From assembly GCA_036009105.1 (NCBI GenBank), contig DASYMJ010000257.1, positions 1-7,197 of the forward strand: a stretch of 7,197 nucleotides of DNA, in the 5' to 3' direction. The DNA comes from JAFAVZ01 sp036009105 (lineage in GTDB: Bacteria > Acidobacteriota > Thermoanaerobaculia > Gp7-AA8). A program made the translations under genes and the position numbers. The notes below the pieces were generated by a model. The model did not search any database. It was not told the DNA's origin and was given only the letters and a program-made list of their open reading frames with translations. Below are positions 1 through 7,194 of the stretch, in pieces. Each line of letters starts with the position of its first letter. The stretch's first letter is position 1.

Positions 1-2339
1 TCATCGAGGATGCGATCCAGGAGCTGACCGTCGTCACCGCCGCGGTCTCCGCCGAGTACGGCCGCTTCACGGGCGGCGTGGTGAACGTGCTCACGCGCTC
101 CGGCGGCAATGAGCTGAGCGGCACGGTGCGCGATACGGTGAGCAGCGATCAGTGGACGGCGCGCACGCCGCTCGCGGTGGAGCCGGATCACCTCGACAAG
201 CTCAACAACGACTACCAGGCCACCGCCGGCGGCCGGGTCGTGCGGGACCGGCTCTGGTTCTTTCTGGCCGGCCGTTACGCGGAGCGCTCGAAGGCGCTGG
301 CCACGATCGGGACGAACATCCCGTACCCGAACGGAACGCACGAGGCGCGCTACGAGGCCAAGCTGACCGCGAACCTCAGCCACAGCCATACCATCGTCGG
401 CTCGTACATGAACATCCACCAGGGCGAGGTGAACTCCTCCCTCGGCGCCTCGGAGCTGGCCGTGCTGGAGAACCGCTCCACGCCGAACTCCATCGGCTCG
501 CTGCACTACACCGGCATCCTCTCCCAGAACTTCGTGGCCGAGGCGCAGTACCACCGGAAGTTCTTTGCGTTCGAGGCGGCGAACCCGATCGAGCGCGATC
601 GCATCGGCGGCACGACGATCGTGGACATCAACACCGGCGGCATGATCGGCTCGCCCGTCTTCTGCTGGACCTGCAGCAGGACGCAGCGCAACAACCACGA
701 CACGATCCTGAAGGGGTCGTGGTTCGCCTCGCCGCCGCGCGGCGGCAATCACAACGTGGTGTTCGGCTTCGACGACTATCACGAGAACTCCATCGAGAAC
801 GTCCACCAGACACCGAGCGACTTCGTCCTGAACGCGGAGCTGATCTTCGTGGGAGACAAGGCCTACGCGCACGTCGTGCCGGGCGAGAGCGAGCTGGATT
901 TCGACCTCATCCCCACCTCCACGCAGCCGGCGGACTACGGCACGCGCTCCCTCTTCGTCAACGACCGGGTCGACTTCGGCACGCATCTCTCCGCAAACCT
1001 CGGCCTGCGCTACGACCGCTCGCGCGGCTTCGACCAGATGGGCGTCCTGCAGGCGAAAGATGCCGGCCTCTCGCCGCGGCTGGGCATCATCTACGACGTG
1101 GCGGGGAACGGGCGCGATCGCATCAGCGCGAGCTACAGCCGCTACAACTCGCGCATGCAGGAGCGCATCGGGCAGCTCGCCGCGGGAATCGGCGGCGTCA
1201 CCTCGTTCTGGACCTACAGCGGCGAGGAGATCAACGGCGATCCGAGCGAGCTCCTCTCCACGGCGGAAGTGCTGCGCCGCGTATTCGCCTGGTTCGATGC
1301 GAGCGGCGGCTACGACAACCTGGACGATCTGGTCTTCCGCTCGGCCTCCGGCCAAGTCGAGATTCCGCGGACGCTGCAGACGCCGGGCATGGACGAGGTC
1401 GCGCTGGGCCTCGGCCATCAATTCGGCGAGCTCGGGTTCCTTCGCGCGGATCTGGTGCGGCGCAAGTGGGGCCGCTTCTACACGCAGACCGTCACCCGCG
1501 CCACGGGCACCAAGCTCGATACCGCCGGCACGAAGCAGGACCGCGTGCTGCTGCAGACCAACGAGACGAACCTGGAGCGCAATTACACCGGCCTGGTGAT
1601 GCAGGGCGCCGCCAACTGGTGCCGCTTCACCGCGGGCGGCAACTACACCTGGTCGAAGTTGCGCGGCAACGTGGAGCAGGAGAGCGCCGGCTCCGGCCCG
1701 GTCTCCATCCCTTCGCCAGGCAACTACTATCCGGAGTACACCTCGTTCCCGCGGTACGCGCCGGTGGGCGATCTTGCCGGCGACGTGCGGCATCGGGCGA
1801 ACGTGTGGATCGGGTACGAGCTGGGGACGAGCATCGGCCGCTTCAACTTCTCGCTGCTGGAGCAGTATCACAGCGCGCGAAACTACAACGCGGTCGCGAA
1901 TATCCGGCTGAACGGCCTCATCACCAACCCCGGCTACACCACGCCGCCCACCGTGCTGCGCTACTTCTTCGCGCCGCGCGGCTCGCTGCGCCTCGACTCG
2001 GTGACCTCGACCGGCATCGGCATCAACTACGCGCGGCGCATCGCCGGCTACGAGCTCTTCGCCGAGGTTGATGTGCGGAACGTGTTCGGCGAGCAGGCCC
2101 TGGAGGACCCGGGCGGGATCAACACCATCATCCGGACGAACACCCTCGACCGCAATCTGGCGCAGTTCAACCCGATCACGACGGCGCCGGTGGAGTGTCC
2201 GCGGGACGTCGCCACGACGTCCGTGCAATGCCGCGGAGTTGCGAACTACCAGCTCTCGGCCGACTTCGGCAAGGCCATGAGCCCGACCGCATACCAGGAA
2301 CCGAGGACGTACGGCTTCTCCCTCGGCCTCCGTTTCTGA
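1..2339 (+). CDS. Oar-like TonB-dependent outer-membrane receptor, 5'-truncated
   Basis: The reading frame is open from base 3 to the TGA at 2337-2339, leaving 778 residues with no start, so the gene continues to the left. Residues 1-36 are the end of a TonB plug domain: the pattern SAEYGRFTGGVVNVLTRSG is typical of Oar-type receptors, which usually begin with a signal peptide and a carboxypeptidase-regulatory-like domain (missing here). The rest looks like an outer-membrane beta-barrel: alternating aromatic strands, LGLRYD at 333-338, SPRLG at 357-361, and a terminal Phe (FSLGLRF) as used for BAM recognition. Such receptors import scarce ligands using TonB energy; the ligand cannot be read from sequence. 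Cysteines stand out: a CWTC at 221-224, C540, and a C732/C743 pair near the end, probably in loops. The ATG/GTG starts inside the frame, such as GTG at 78, are internal codons. It is followed after 11 nt by the TPR-thioredoxin gene. The family call is firm; the substrate is unknown. Confidence 0.93.
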   Translation, partial: IEDAIQELTVVTAAVSAEYGRFTGGVVNVLTRSGGNELSGTVRDTVSSDQWTARTPLAVEPDHLDKLNNDYQATAGGRVVRDRLWFFLAGRYAERSKALATIGTNIPYPNGTHEARYEAKLTANLSHSHTIVGSYMNIHQGEVNSSLGASELAVLENRSTPNSIGSLHYTGILSQNFVAEAQYHRKFFAFEAANPIERDRIGGTTIVDINTGGMIGSPVFCWTCSRTQRNNHDTILKGSWFASPPRGGNHNVVFGFDDYHENSIENVHQTPSDFVLNAELIFVGDKAYAHVVPGESELDFDLIPTSTQPADYGTRSLFVNDRVDFGTHLSANLGLRYDRSRGFDQMGVLQAKDAGLSPRLGIIYDVAGNGRDRISASYSRYNSRMQERIGQLAAGIGGVTSFWTYSGEEINGDPSELLSTAEVLRRVFAWFDASGGYDNLDDLVFRSASGQVEIPRTLQTPGMDEVALGLGHQFGELGFLRADLVRRKWGRFYTQTVTRATGTKLDTAGTKQDRVLLQTNETNLERNYTGLVMQGAANWCRFTAGGNYTWSKLRGNVEQESAGSGPVSIPSPGNYYPEYTSFPRYAPVGDLAGDVRHRANVWIGYELGTSIGRFNFSLLEQYHSARNYNAVANIRLNGLITNPGYTTPPTVLRYFFAPRGSLRLDSVTSTGIGINYARRIAGYELFAEVDVRNVFGEQALEDPGGINTIIRTNTLDRNLAQFNPITTAPVECPRDVATTSVQCRGVANYQLSADFGKAMSPTAYQEPRTYGFSLGLRF

Positions 2340-2344
2340 GGAGA
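2338..2344 (+). promoter_or_regulatory. Ribosome binding site for the TPR-thioredoxin gene
   Basis: GAGGAGA overlaps the stop codon of the upstream receptor and lies 6 nt before the ATG at 2351. It decides the start: the same frame is open back to a possible start at 2195, but that would overlap the receptor by about 145 nt and put 52 non-signal residues before a good signal peptide. The overlap with the stop codon suggests translational coupling to the receptor. Confidence 0.75.
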
Positions 2345-2350
2345 CGAACG

Positions 2351-4429
2351 ATGCGCAGAATGATGATCACCCTGCTGCTCTCCATCACGCTCGCCGCCGC
2401 CGCGCGGGCGGAGGATCTGGACAAGCTCCGCGCCATGCAGGCCCTCCAGGATCACGAAGGCATCATGCACGAGCCGATGCCCACCACGCCGGAAGGGCGG
2501 GCCATCCGCATCCTCGCGCTCTACGCGAACTGGGTGAACGCGCAGGCGAAGCGGGAAGGGGAGGCGCTGGTCCGCGAGTTGCCGAATGACCCGTGGGCGC
2601 TGGCCGTCCAGGCGAACGAGGTGGGCAACGCCGTCGGCAGGAGCGATGAGATGGTGGCCGTCACGGGCAAGATGCTCGCCGCGGCACCGCGGCCTCTCCC
2701 CGACCGGCTCCTCCGCTCGCGCTCCCGCGCGCTGCAGATGGCGGGCCGGATGGACGAGGCGCGCGCGCTGCTCGACAAGTTGCCGGTGACCTCGACCACT
2801 CGCGTCGAGCGCGCCAACATCCTGCAGAGCGAGTCGTTCACCAGGAAGAAGCCGGAGCTGATGGACCAGGCCATCGCGCTGCTGGAAGAAGGGCGCAAGG
2901 CCGATCCGGGCGACGTCGCCCTGCGCGTGACGCTCGGCCGCATGCTGGGCAGCAATCGTAAGCAGTGGGACAAGGCGCTGGAAGTCCTGCGCGAGGCGGC
3001 AGCGCTCACGCCGTCGCTGCGCGTTCACGACGCGCTGTGGGACGCGCTGGCCGCGCAGCGGAACATGACCACCGAGCAGAAGAACGCCGCGATCGATGCG
3101 GACATCGCCTCGCTGCCGGCCGAGCGCCGCGACTGGCCGGAGACGCGTCTCGCGCTCTCGCGGCAGTACCGCGATCTCAAGCTGGACGACAAGGCGAAGG
3201 AGATCGAGGACGCCATCTTCCGCGACACTCCGGAGTCCTACGCCGCGGAACAGGTGCTCTGGAACCGCTACATTGCCGCGCTCAGGGCCGGCACGGGAGA
3301 GAAGACGCCGGAGCAGAAAGCGGAGAGCCGCCGGCTGCTGCGGGCGATGATCGATTATCCGCATCACGCCAGTGCGCCGCTCGTGGCCGCCGCGTACGAG
3401 TCGCTGTTCTACCTGCTCAACGAGGATCCGGCCACCACCAACCAGGAGCTGCTGAATGCGGTGCGCCACATGGAGCTGGCGGGCGAGGAGTCGCCCGATC
3501 AGGTCTACGGTGCCGGCGCCCGCGCCCTCGCCGACCGCGGGATCGAGCTCGCGTACGCGGAAGAGCTGGCGCGGAAAGCCGTCGCCGGCGCGCCGCGCGT
3601 GCTGGCCGACGAGAAGACGGCGACGAGCGATCCGGCCGAGCTGGCCCAGGCCGAGGCGTACATCAACGGCGGCGTGCACGACACGCTCGGCTGGGTGCTG
3701 CTGCAGAAGGGCGATGCCGCGGGCGCGAAGAAGGAACTGCTCGCCGCCTACGAGCTCCTGCCGGCAAGCGACAACGTCGTCTATCACCTCGGCCAGTACT
3801 ACGAACGACGGGGCCAGCTTGCGAAAGCGGAGGAGATGTATCGCAAGGGCACGCTCCTCCAGACCGCCCGCAAGAACAAGAGCCCGGATGCCTTGAAGGC
3901 GCTCTATCAGAAGCGCAACGGCTCGCTGAAAGGCTACGAGGCCTACATGGCCACGCTCAAGGACAAGGATGCGAACGCGCGGCGCACCAGGATCCTCGCC
4001 TCGAAGATCAGGAGCCCGAAGGCCGCCCCGCCGTTCGCGCTGGCCACGCTGGAGGGCGGCAAACGCGCGCTGGGCGACCTCAAGGGGAAGGTGGCGGTGA
4101 TCAACTTCTGGGGCATCTGGTGCAGCTGGTGCGTGCGCGAGATGCCGGACTATCAGGCGCTGGTCAAAAAGTACGCGAAGGATCCAAAGGTCGCCGTCTT
4201 CACCGTCAACAACGATCCCGATCTGGAGAAGGTGAAGACGTGGATGAAGGAGCAGCAGTACGACTTCGACGTTCTGGTCGATGACGGCTGGGTGGGCAGG
4301 CAGTCGGTGCATGGCTTTCCCACCACCTGGTTCATCGACCCGAAGGGACGGCTGGCCTTCGAGAAACACGGCTGGAGCGAGAAGCTGGTGGAGGAGTTCA
4401 GCTGGCGGATCGATGCGCTGAAGGAGTGA
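2351..4429 (+). CDS. Exported TPR protein with C-terminal TlpA/ResA-like thioredoxin domain
   Basis: 692 residues. The N-terminus is a Sec signal peptide: charged MRRMM, hydrophobic residues 6-18, and a signal peptidase I site ARA|ED after residue 20, so the protein should act in the periplasm. Residues about 50-510 are alpha-helical and TPR-like; the clearest repeats are at about 441-508 (DTLGWVLLQKGDAAGAKKEL, then VVYHLGQYYERRGQLAKAEE), with weaker ones near 119-145 and 170-218. Residues about 556-690 are a thioredoxin fold of the TlpA/ResA (AhpC-TSA/redoxin) type, with VINFWGIWCSWC giving the redox pair C591/C594 and the cis-proline P657 in GFPTTW. Family members reduce periplasmic disulfides, for example in cytochrome c maturation; here the TPR body probably selects the partner. 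The dipeptide between the cysteines is Ser-Trp, not the Pro-Pro or Gly-Pro often seen. It lies 11 nt after the receptor and 10 nt before guaD. The domain assignment is secure; the partner is not known. Confidence 0.9.
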   Translation: MRRMMITLLLSITLAAAARAEDLDKLRAMQALQDHEGIMHEPMPTTPEGRAIRILALYANWVNAQAKREGEALVRELPNDPWALAVQANEVGNAVGRSDEMVAVTGKMLAAAPRPLPDRLLRSRSRALQMAGRMDEARALLDKLPVTSTTRVERANILQSESFTRKKPELMDQAIALLEEGRKADPGDVALRVTLGRMLGSNRKQWDKALEVLREAAALTPSLRVHDALWDALAAQRNMTTEQKNAAIDADIASLPAERRDWPETRLALSRQYRDLKLDDKAKEIEDAIFRDTPESYAAEQVLWNRYIAALRAGTGEKTPEQKAESRRLLRAMIDYPHHASAPLVAAAYESLFYLLNEDPATTNQELLNAVRHMELAGEESPDQVYGAGARALADRGIELAYAEELARKAVAGAPRVLADEKTATSDPAELAQAEAYINGGVHDTLGWVLLQKGDAAGAKKELLAAYELLPASDNVVYHLGQYYERRGQLAKAEEMYRKGTLLQTARKNKSPDALKALYQKRNGSLKGYEAYMATLKDKDANARRTRILASKIRSPKAAPPFALATLEGGKRALGDLKGKVAVINFWGIWCSWCVREMPDYQALVKKYAKDPKVAVFTVNNDPDLEKVKTWMKEQQYDFDVLVDDGWVGRQSVHGFPTTWFIDPKGRLAFEKHGWSEKLVEEFSWRIDALKE
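4421..4426 (+). promoter_or_regulatory. Possible weak ribosome binding site for guaD
   Basis: AAGGAG lies in the last codons of the TPR-thioredoxin gene, 13 nt before the guaD ATG at 4440. That spacing is longer than usual, and no better site is seen in the 10-nt gap, so guaD translation may depend on ribosomes finishing the upstream gene. The alternative in-frame GTG at 4449 would be even further from this motif. Confidence 0.35.
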
Positions 4430-4439
4430 CGTCCGTACA

Positions 4440-5738
4440 ATGACGCGCGTGCGACTCTACCGCGCGCGCGTCTTCAGTCCGGTGGCCGACCCGTTCAAGA
4501 GCGAGGTCGCCTTGTCGTACGTCGCCCACGAGGATGGCTACGTGGCCGTCGACGAGGCCGGCCGCATCGCTGATGTCGGCGCGTGGCCGCCGCCTGCTGC
4601 GGAAGGTCACGAAGTCATCGATCTGGGGCGCAACGCGCTCCTCTCGCCGGGCTTCATCGACACGCATCTGCACGCGCCGCAGCTGGAGATGATCGGCTCG
4701 TACGGCGGCCATCTGCTGGAATGGCTGAACCGCTACACGTTCCCCACCGAGGCGAAGTTCAGCGATCCGGAGCACGCGCGGGTGGTGGCGAAGGCGTTCT
4801 TCGACGTGCTGCTGCGCCACGGCACGCTCTGCGCGCTCGTCTTCTCGACCATTCACGCCGAGGCCACGGACATCTTCTTCGCGGAGGCGGAGCGGCGCGG
4901 GTTCCGCGGCCTGATCGGCAAGACGATGATGGACCGCAACGCTCCGGAGTACTTGCTGGAGAACGCGAAAGACTCGTACGAGCAGAGCCGCGCGCTGCTG
5001 CAGAAATGGCACGGGCGGGGACTGCTGCACTACGCCATCACCCCGCGCTTCGCGCCGACCTCCACGCCGGAGCTGTTGGAGCGCGCCGGCGACCTCAAGC
5101 GCGAGTTCCCTGGTGCCTACGTCCACACCCACATCTCGGAGAACCGCAACGAGGTGGAGTGGGTGCACCAGCTCTTCCCCGAGGCGGAGTACGCGGACGT
5201 GTACGACCGCTACGGTCTGCTCAGTGAGAAGAGCGTGCTCGCGCACGGCGTCCACCTGAGCGATGAGGAGCTCGACCTGCTGCGCGCGCGGAAATCGCGC
5301 ATCGCCCACTGCCCGAACTCGAACCTCTTCCTCGGCAGCGGCCTCTTCCCTTTGCACCGCATCCTCGATGCCGGCGTCGTGGTCGGCCTCGGCAGCGACA
5401 TCGGCGCCGGCACGACGCCTTCCCTCTTCACGGCCATGGCCGATGCCTACAAAGTGCAGCAGGTGCAGAGCGTCTCCCTGAGCCCCTTCCACCTCTGGTA
5501 CCTGGCCACCCTCGGCGGCGCCTGCGCTCTCTCTCTGGATGCCGAGACCGGCAGCCTGGAGGCCGGCAAGTCGGCCGACTTCCTCGTGCTCGACATCCAG
5601 GCCACGCCGCTCCTGGCCATGCGGGGCGGGCGGGCGACTTCGATGGAGGACCTGCTGGCGGCGTTCATCTTCATCGGAGACGACCGGGCGGTGCGGGAGG
5701 CGTACATAGGCGGGCAACGGGTGTCCGGGTCATCCTGA
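4440..5738 (+). CDS. guaD: Guanine deaminase (EC 3.5.4.3), amidohydrolase superfamily
   Basis: 432 residues, close to the E. coli and human enzymes (about 440-455). It hydrolyses guanine to xanthine and ammonia in the cytoplasm, the entry to guanine catabolism or salvage through xanthine. Motifs appear in the family order: PGFIDTHLHAPQ with zinc ligands H76 and H78 and the substrate-contacting Q81; GKTMMDRNAPE at 160-170; ITPRFAPT with R203/F204, which bind guanine in characterised homologues; HTHISEN with zinc ligand H231 and catalytic E234; LAHGVHLSDEE with H269; HCPNSNLFLGSG at 290-301; and GLGSDIGAG with the metal/catalytic D320. The end (GSLEAGKSADFLVLD) is the usual small beta-sandwich that closes amidohydrolases. 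There is no signal peptide. All expected active-site residues are present, so it should be functional. It starts 10 nt after the TPR-thioredoxin gene, suggesting co-transcription. Its last two Ser codons and the stop lie inside an intergenic palindrome. Other amidohydrolases (chlorohydrolase, cytosine deaminase) are less likely given the MMDRNAPE and PRFAPT motifs. Confidence 0.95.
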   Translation: MTRVRLYRARVFSPVADPFKSEVALSYVAHEDGYVAVDEAGRIADVGAWPPPAAEGHEVIDLGRNALLSPGFIDTHLHAPQLEMIGSYGGHLLEWLNRYTFPTEAKFSDPEHARVVAKAFFDVLLRHGTLCALVFSTIHAEATDIFFAEAERRGFRGLIGKTMMDRNAPEYLLENAKDSYEQSRALLQKWHGRGLLHYAITPRFAPTSTPELLERAGDLKREFPGAYVHTHISENRNEVEWVHQLFPEAEYADVYDRYGLLSEKSVLAHGVHLSDEELDLLRARKSRIAHCPNSNLFLGSGLFPLHRILDAGVVVGLGSDIGAGTTPSLFTAMADAYKVQQVQSVSLSPFHLWYLATLGGACALSLDAETGSLEAGKSADFLVLDIQATPLLAMRGGRATSMEDLLAAFIFIGDDRAVREAYIGGQRVSGSS

Positions 5739-5825
5739 GGCCGGCAGAGGCCGAAGGATCCGTACCGATCTCGCGCCGCGCCTGAAGATACGGATCCATT
5801 CGCCCTCCGCGGGTCTCAGGATGAC
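5729..5825. repeat. Large imperfect palindrome (REP/MITE-like intergenic element)
   Basis: The left arm, 5729-5764, and the right arm, 5789-5825, are inverted copies that pair at about 32 of 37 aligned positions, with one single-base gap, around a 24-nt loop. The outer ends are a perfect 11-bp inverted repeat, GTCATCCTGAG (5729-5739) against CTCAGGATGAC (5815-5825). The inner ends are a perfect 9-bp repeat, GGATCCGTA (5756-5764) against TACGGATCC (5789-5797). As RNA it would form a long hairpin. It encodes no protein and has no T-run like that of a classical terminator. The ends resemble a dispersed repeat with the general form GTCATCCTGAG...GAAGGATC that I recall from GC-rich environmental genomes; that is memory, not a search. 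The guaD stop codon (5736-5738) lies in the left arm. The element could stabilise or end the guaD transcript, or be a small mobile remnant. Confidence 0.85.
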
Positions 5826-5874
5826 ACTGCCCGCTGGCCCACCCTTTGCGCCGTGTCAGCTTCAGGAGGTACCT
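5739..5874. other. Intergenic spacer between guaD and the DUF5666-like gene
   Basis: This 136-nt gap is the only sizeable spacer in the window. Most of it is the palindrome ending at 5825. The remaining 49 nt hold the Shine-Dalgarno of the next gene. I could not pick out a convincing -35/-10 pair, so a promoter for the downstream gene is expected here but not demonstrated. Confidence 0.6.
5864..5870 (+). promoter_or_regulatory. Strong ribosome binding site for the DUF5666-like gene
   Basis: AGGAGGT is a near-complete anti-16S match, 4 nt before the ATG at 5875. It fixes the start there and not at the in-frame ATG at 5821, which sits inside the right arm of the palindrome, has no such motif, and would put 18 residues before a clear signal peptide. 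Confidence 0.85.
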
Positions 5875-7170
5875 ATGACCCGCACTTTTGGTGCTTTTGG
5901 GCTCGTACTGCTCACGGCGATGTCCGCTTTCGGCCAAACCAGTTCCCCCTGGAGGACATCGGCAGACGTGATCGAAGGCAGCCGCGGCTCGATCGTCGGC
6001 ACCGTCACGGACGCGAACGACGGCCGCAATGAGCTGACCCTCGACACCGACGATCCGGCCGACTCCCCCATCCGCGTCGTGACGGACTCGGTCTCCACCC
6101 AGTACAACGGCTTCGGCGGCGTGATCAACGGCGCGCCGGAGATCTACGTCGGCTCCAAGGGCTTCGCCAACGTCCGCCTGGGCGACCGCGTCGAAGTGCG
6201 CGGCTCCGGCAACGCGAACCGCACCATCCGGGCCGACTACGTGACGCTGCGCGGCCGGGCCATCGAAGCCAGCCAGGTCGGCGTCGGCGAGACCCGCCCG
6301 CCCGGCCAGGTCTCCACCCCCACCGCCGGCCCCACCACCAGCGCGAAAGCGGGCGACCAGTTCGGCCGGGTGGAGGGCCTGGTGCGCCAGGTGAACGGGC
6401 AGCAGAACCTGATCGTCATCGAGACGGACGGGCGCGAGATCGTCACCGTCCGCACGGCGCGGGCCACGCCGGTCTGGTACCACGGCGAGTCCTACAACGT
6501 GCAGAACCTGGACGTGGGCGACCGCATCCGGGTGGAGCTCGAGCCGCGCTCGGGCGGCAGCAACCTCGTCGCGCGCAGCATCGACGTCGTGCAGTCGGTG
6601 CAGGACAACGCGAACACCACCACCACGCGAGTCGGCTCGATCAGCGGCCGCATCACCTCGGTCGACCGGGCGAACAACGCGGTGCGCATCGACACCAGCG
6701 GCCGCGGCGACGAGGTGCGCATCGATCTCCGCAGCGCGAACGACGCCACCGGCCGGGCCATGCGCGCCACCGACCTGCGCGTCGGCGATACGGTGGAGGT
6801 CAGCGGCTCCTACAGCGCGAACCAGATGAACACCTTCAACGCGACGACCGTCCGGATGACGGAGGACGTCTTCGCCAGCCGCCCACCCGACACCGGCACG
6901 CCCGACTACGGCGCCGGAGCGGGCGACTTCACCACGGTGACGATCTACGGCACCGTGACCGGCACGCTCGCCGACGGCCCGCGCCTGACCATTCGCGACG
7001 GCCAGGGCCGGACCATGCGCGTTCTCGTGACGGAAGACTTCGTGGTGCGCGGTAAGACGACCACGGCGTACCAGACGGCGGACCGCCTCAAATCGGGCGA
7101 TAGCGTGGTGGTGAAGGCGTACCAGGACCCCACGGGCGACTACATCGCCCAAACCATCAAATTACGGTGA
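5875..7170 (+). CDS. Secreted protein of four tandem OB-fold/DUF5666-like modules
   Basis: 431 residues. A Sec signal peptide (MTRTFGAFGLVLLTAMSAFG, cut near residue 20) sends it out of the cytoplasm; there is no lipobox cysteine and no further membrane segment. The mature part is four repeats of about 75-90 residues, at roughly 38-127, 163-242, 253-329 and 355-431. Each opens with a G-x-(I/V)-x-G-x-(I/V) strand and ends with a GD strand pair: RLGDRVEVRG, DVGDRIRVEL, RVGDTVEVSG and KSGDSVVVKA. This is the pattern of DUF5666-like small beta-barrels (OB-fold type). The linkers at about 136-162 and 332-352 are rich in Pro, Thr and Gly. There are no catalytic motifs and no cysteines, so a structural, adhesive or ligand-binding role in the envelope is more likely than an enzyme; this is inference. 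It is separated from guaD by the palindrome and followed at once by a hairpin, so it is probably transcribed alone. The module identity is by eye; the function is unknown. Confidence 0.85.
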   Translation: MTRTFGAFGLVLLTAMSAFGQTSSPWRTSADVIEGSRGSIVGTVTDANDGRNELTLDTDDPADSPIRVVTDSVSTQYNGFGGVINGAPEIYVGSKGFANVRLGDRVEVRGSGNANRTIRADYVTLRGRAIEASQVGVGETRPPGQVSTPTAGPTTSAKAGDQFGRVEGLVRQVNGQQNLIVIETDGREIVTVRTARATPVWYHGESYNVQNLDVGDRIRVELEPRSGGSNLVARSIDVVQSVQDNANTTTTRVGSISGRITSVDRANNAVRIDTSGRGDEVRIDLRSANDATGRAMRATDLRVGDTVEVSGSYSANQMNTFNATTVRMTEDVFASRPPDTGTPDYGAGAGDFTTVTIYGTVTGTLADGPRLTIRDGQGRTMRVLVTEDFVVRGKTTTAYQTADRLKSGDSVVVKAYQDPTGDYIAQTIKLR

Positions 7171-7173
7171 TAT

Positions 7174-7194
7174 GGGCCGGCTGAGAGCCGGCCC
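7174..7194. terminator. Perfect hairpin directly after the DUF5666-like gene
   Basis: GGGCCGGCT and AGCCGGCCC form a perfect 9-bp GC-rich stem with a 3-nt loop (GAG), starting 3 nt after the stop codon. The 3 bases visible beyond it (TAC) are not a T-run, and the window ends there, so an intrinsic terminator is possible but unconfirmed. The same shape also fits a dispersed palindromic repeat, or one arm of a larger one continuing past the edge. Confidence 0.6.

Noticed and set aside
152..2071. A second long plus-strand frame (639 codons) inside the receptor gene
   Set aside because: It is Arg/Ala/Pro-rich with no barrel pattern or other domain; it is the out-of-frame reading of the receptor.
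2195..2350. A longer N-terminus for the TPR-thioredoxin protein starting at 2195
   Set aside because: It would overlap the receptor gene and place 52 residues before a well-formed signal peptide; the Shine-Dalgarno at 2338-2344 supports 2351.
2351..2410. A twin-arginine (Tat) signal on the TPR-thioredoxin protein because it begins MRR
   Set aside because: The residues after RR are MMI, not the S-R-R-x-F-L-K pattern. The peptide is short and strongly hydrophobic with an ARA cut site, as expected for Sec export.
2246..4369. A 707-codon open frame on the minus strand opposite the TPR-thioredoxin gene
   Set aside because: It is rich in Arg, Leu, Ala and Gly with no recognisable domain. The plus strand carries clear signal-peptide, TPR and thioredoxin motifs, and high GC with third-position bias keeps antisense frames open.
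4398..5717. A 439-codon minus-strand frame opposite guaD
   Set aside because: Same GC-driven antisense effect. The plus strand encodes every guanine deaminase motif, while the minus frame shows low-complexity Arg/Val/Glu sequence.
5821..5874. A start at 5821 for the DUF5666-like protein
   Set aside because: This ATG is part of the palindrome's right end and lacks a ribosome binding site, while 5875 has AGGAGGT at the right distance and begins a signal peptide.
5671..7152. A 493-codon minus-strand frame opposite the DUF5666-like gene and the palindrome
   Set aside because: It is dominated by His, Arg, Ala, Val and Asp repeats that mirror the codon pattern of the opposite strand, and it crosses the palindrome. 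No known domain is visible.
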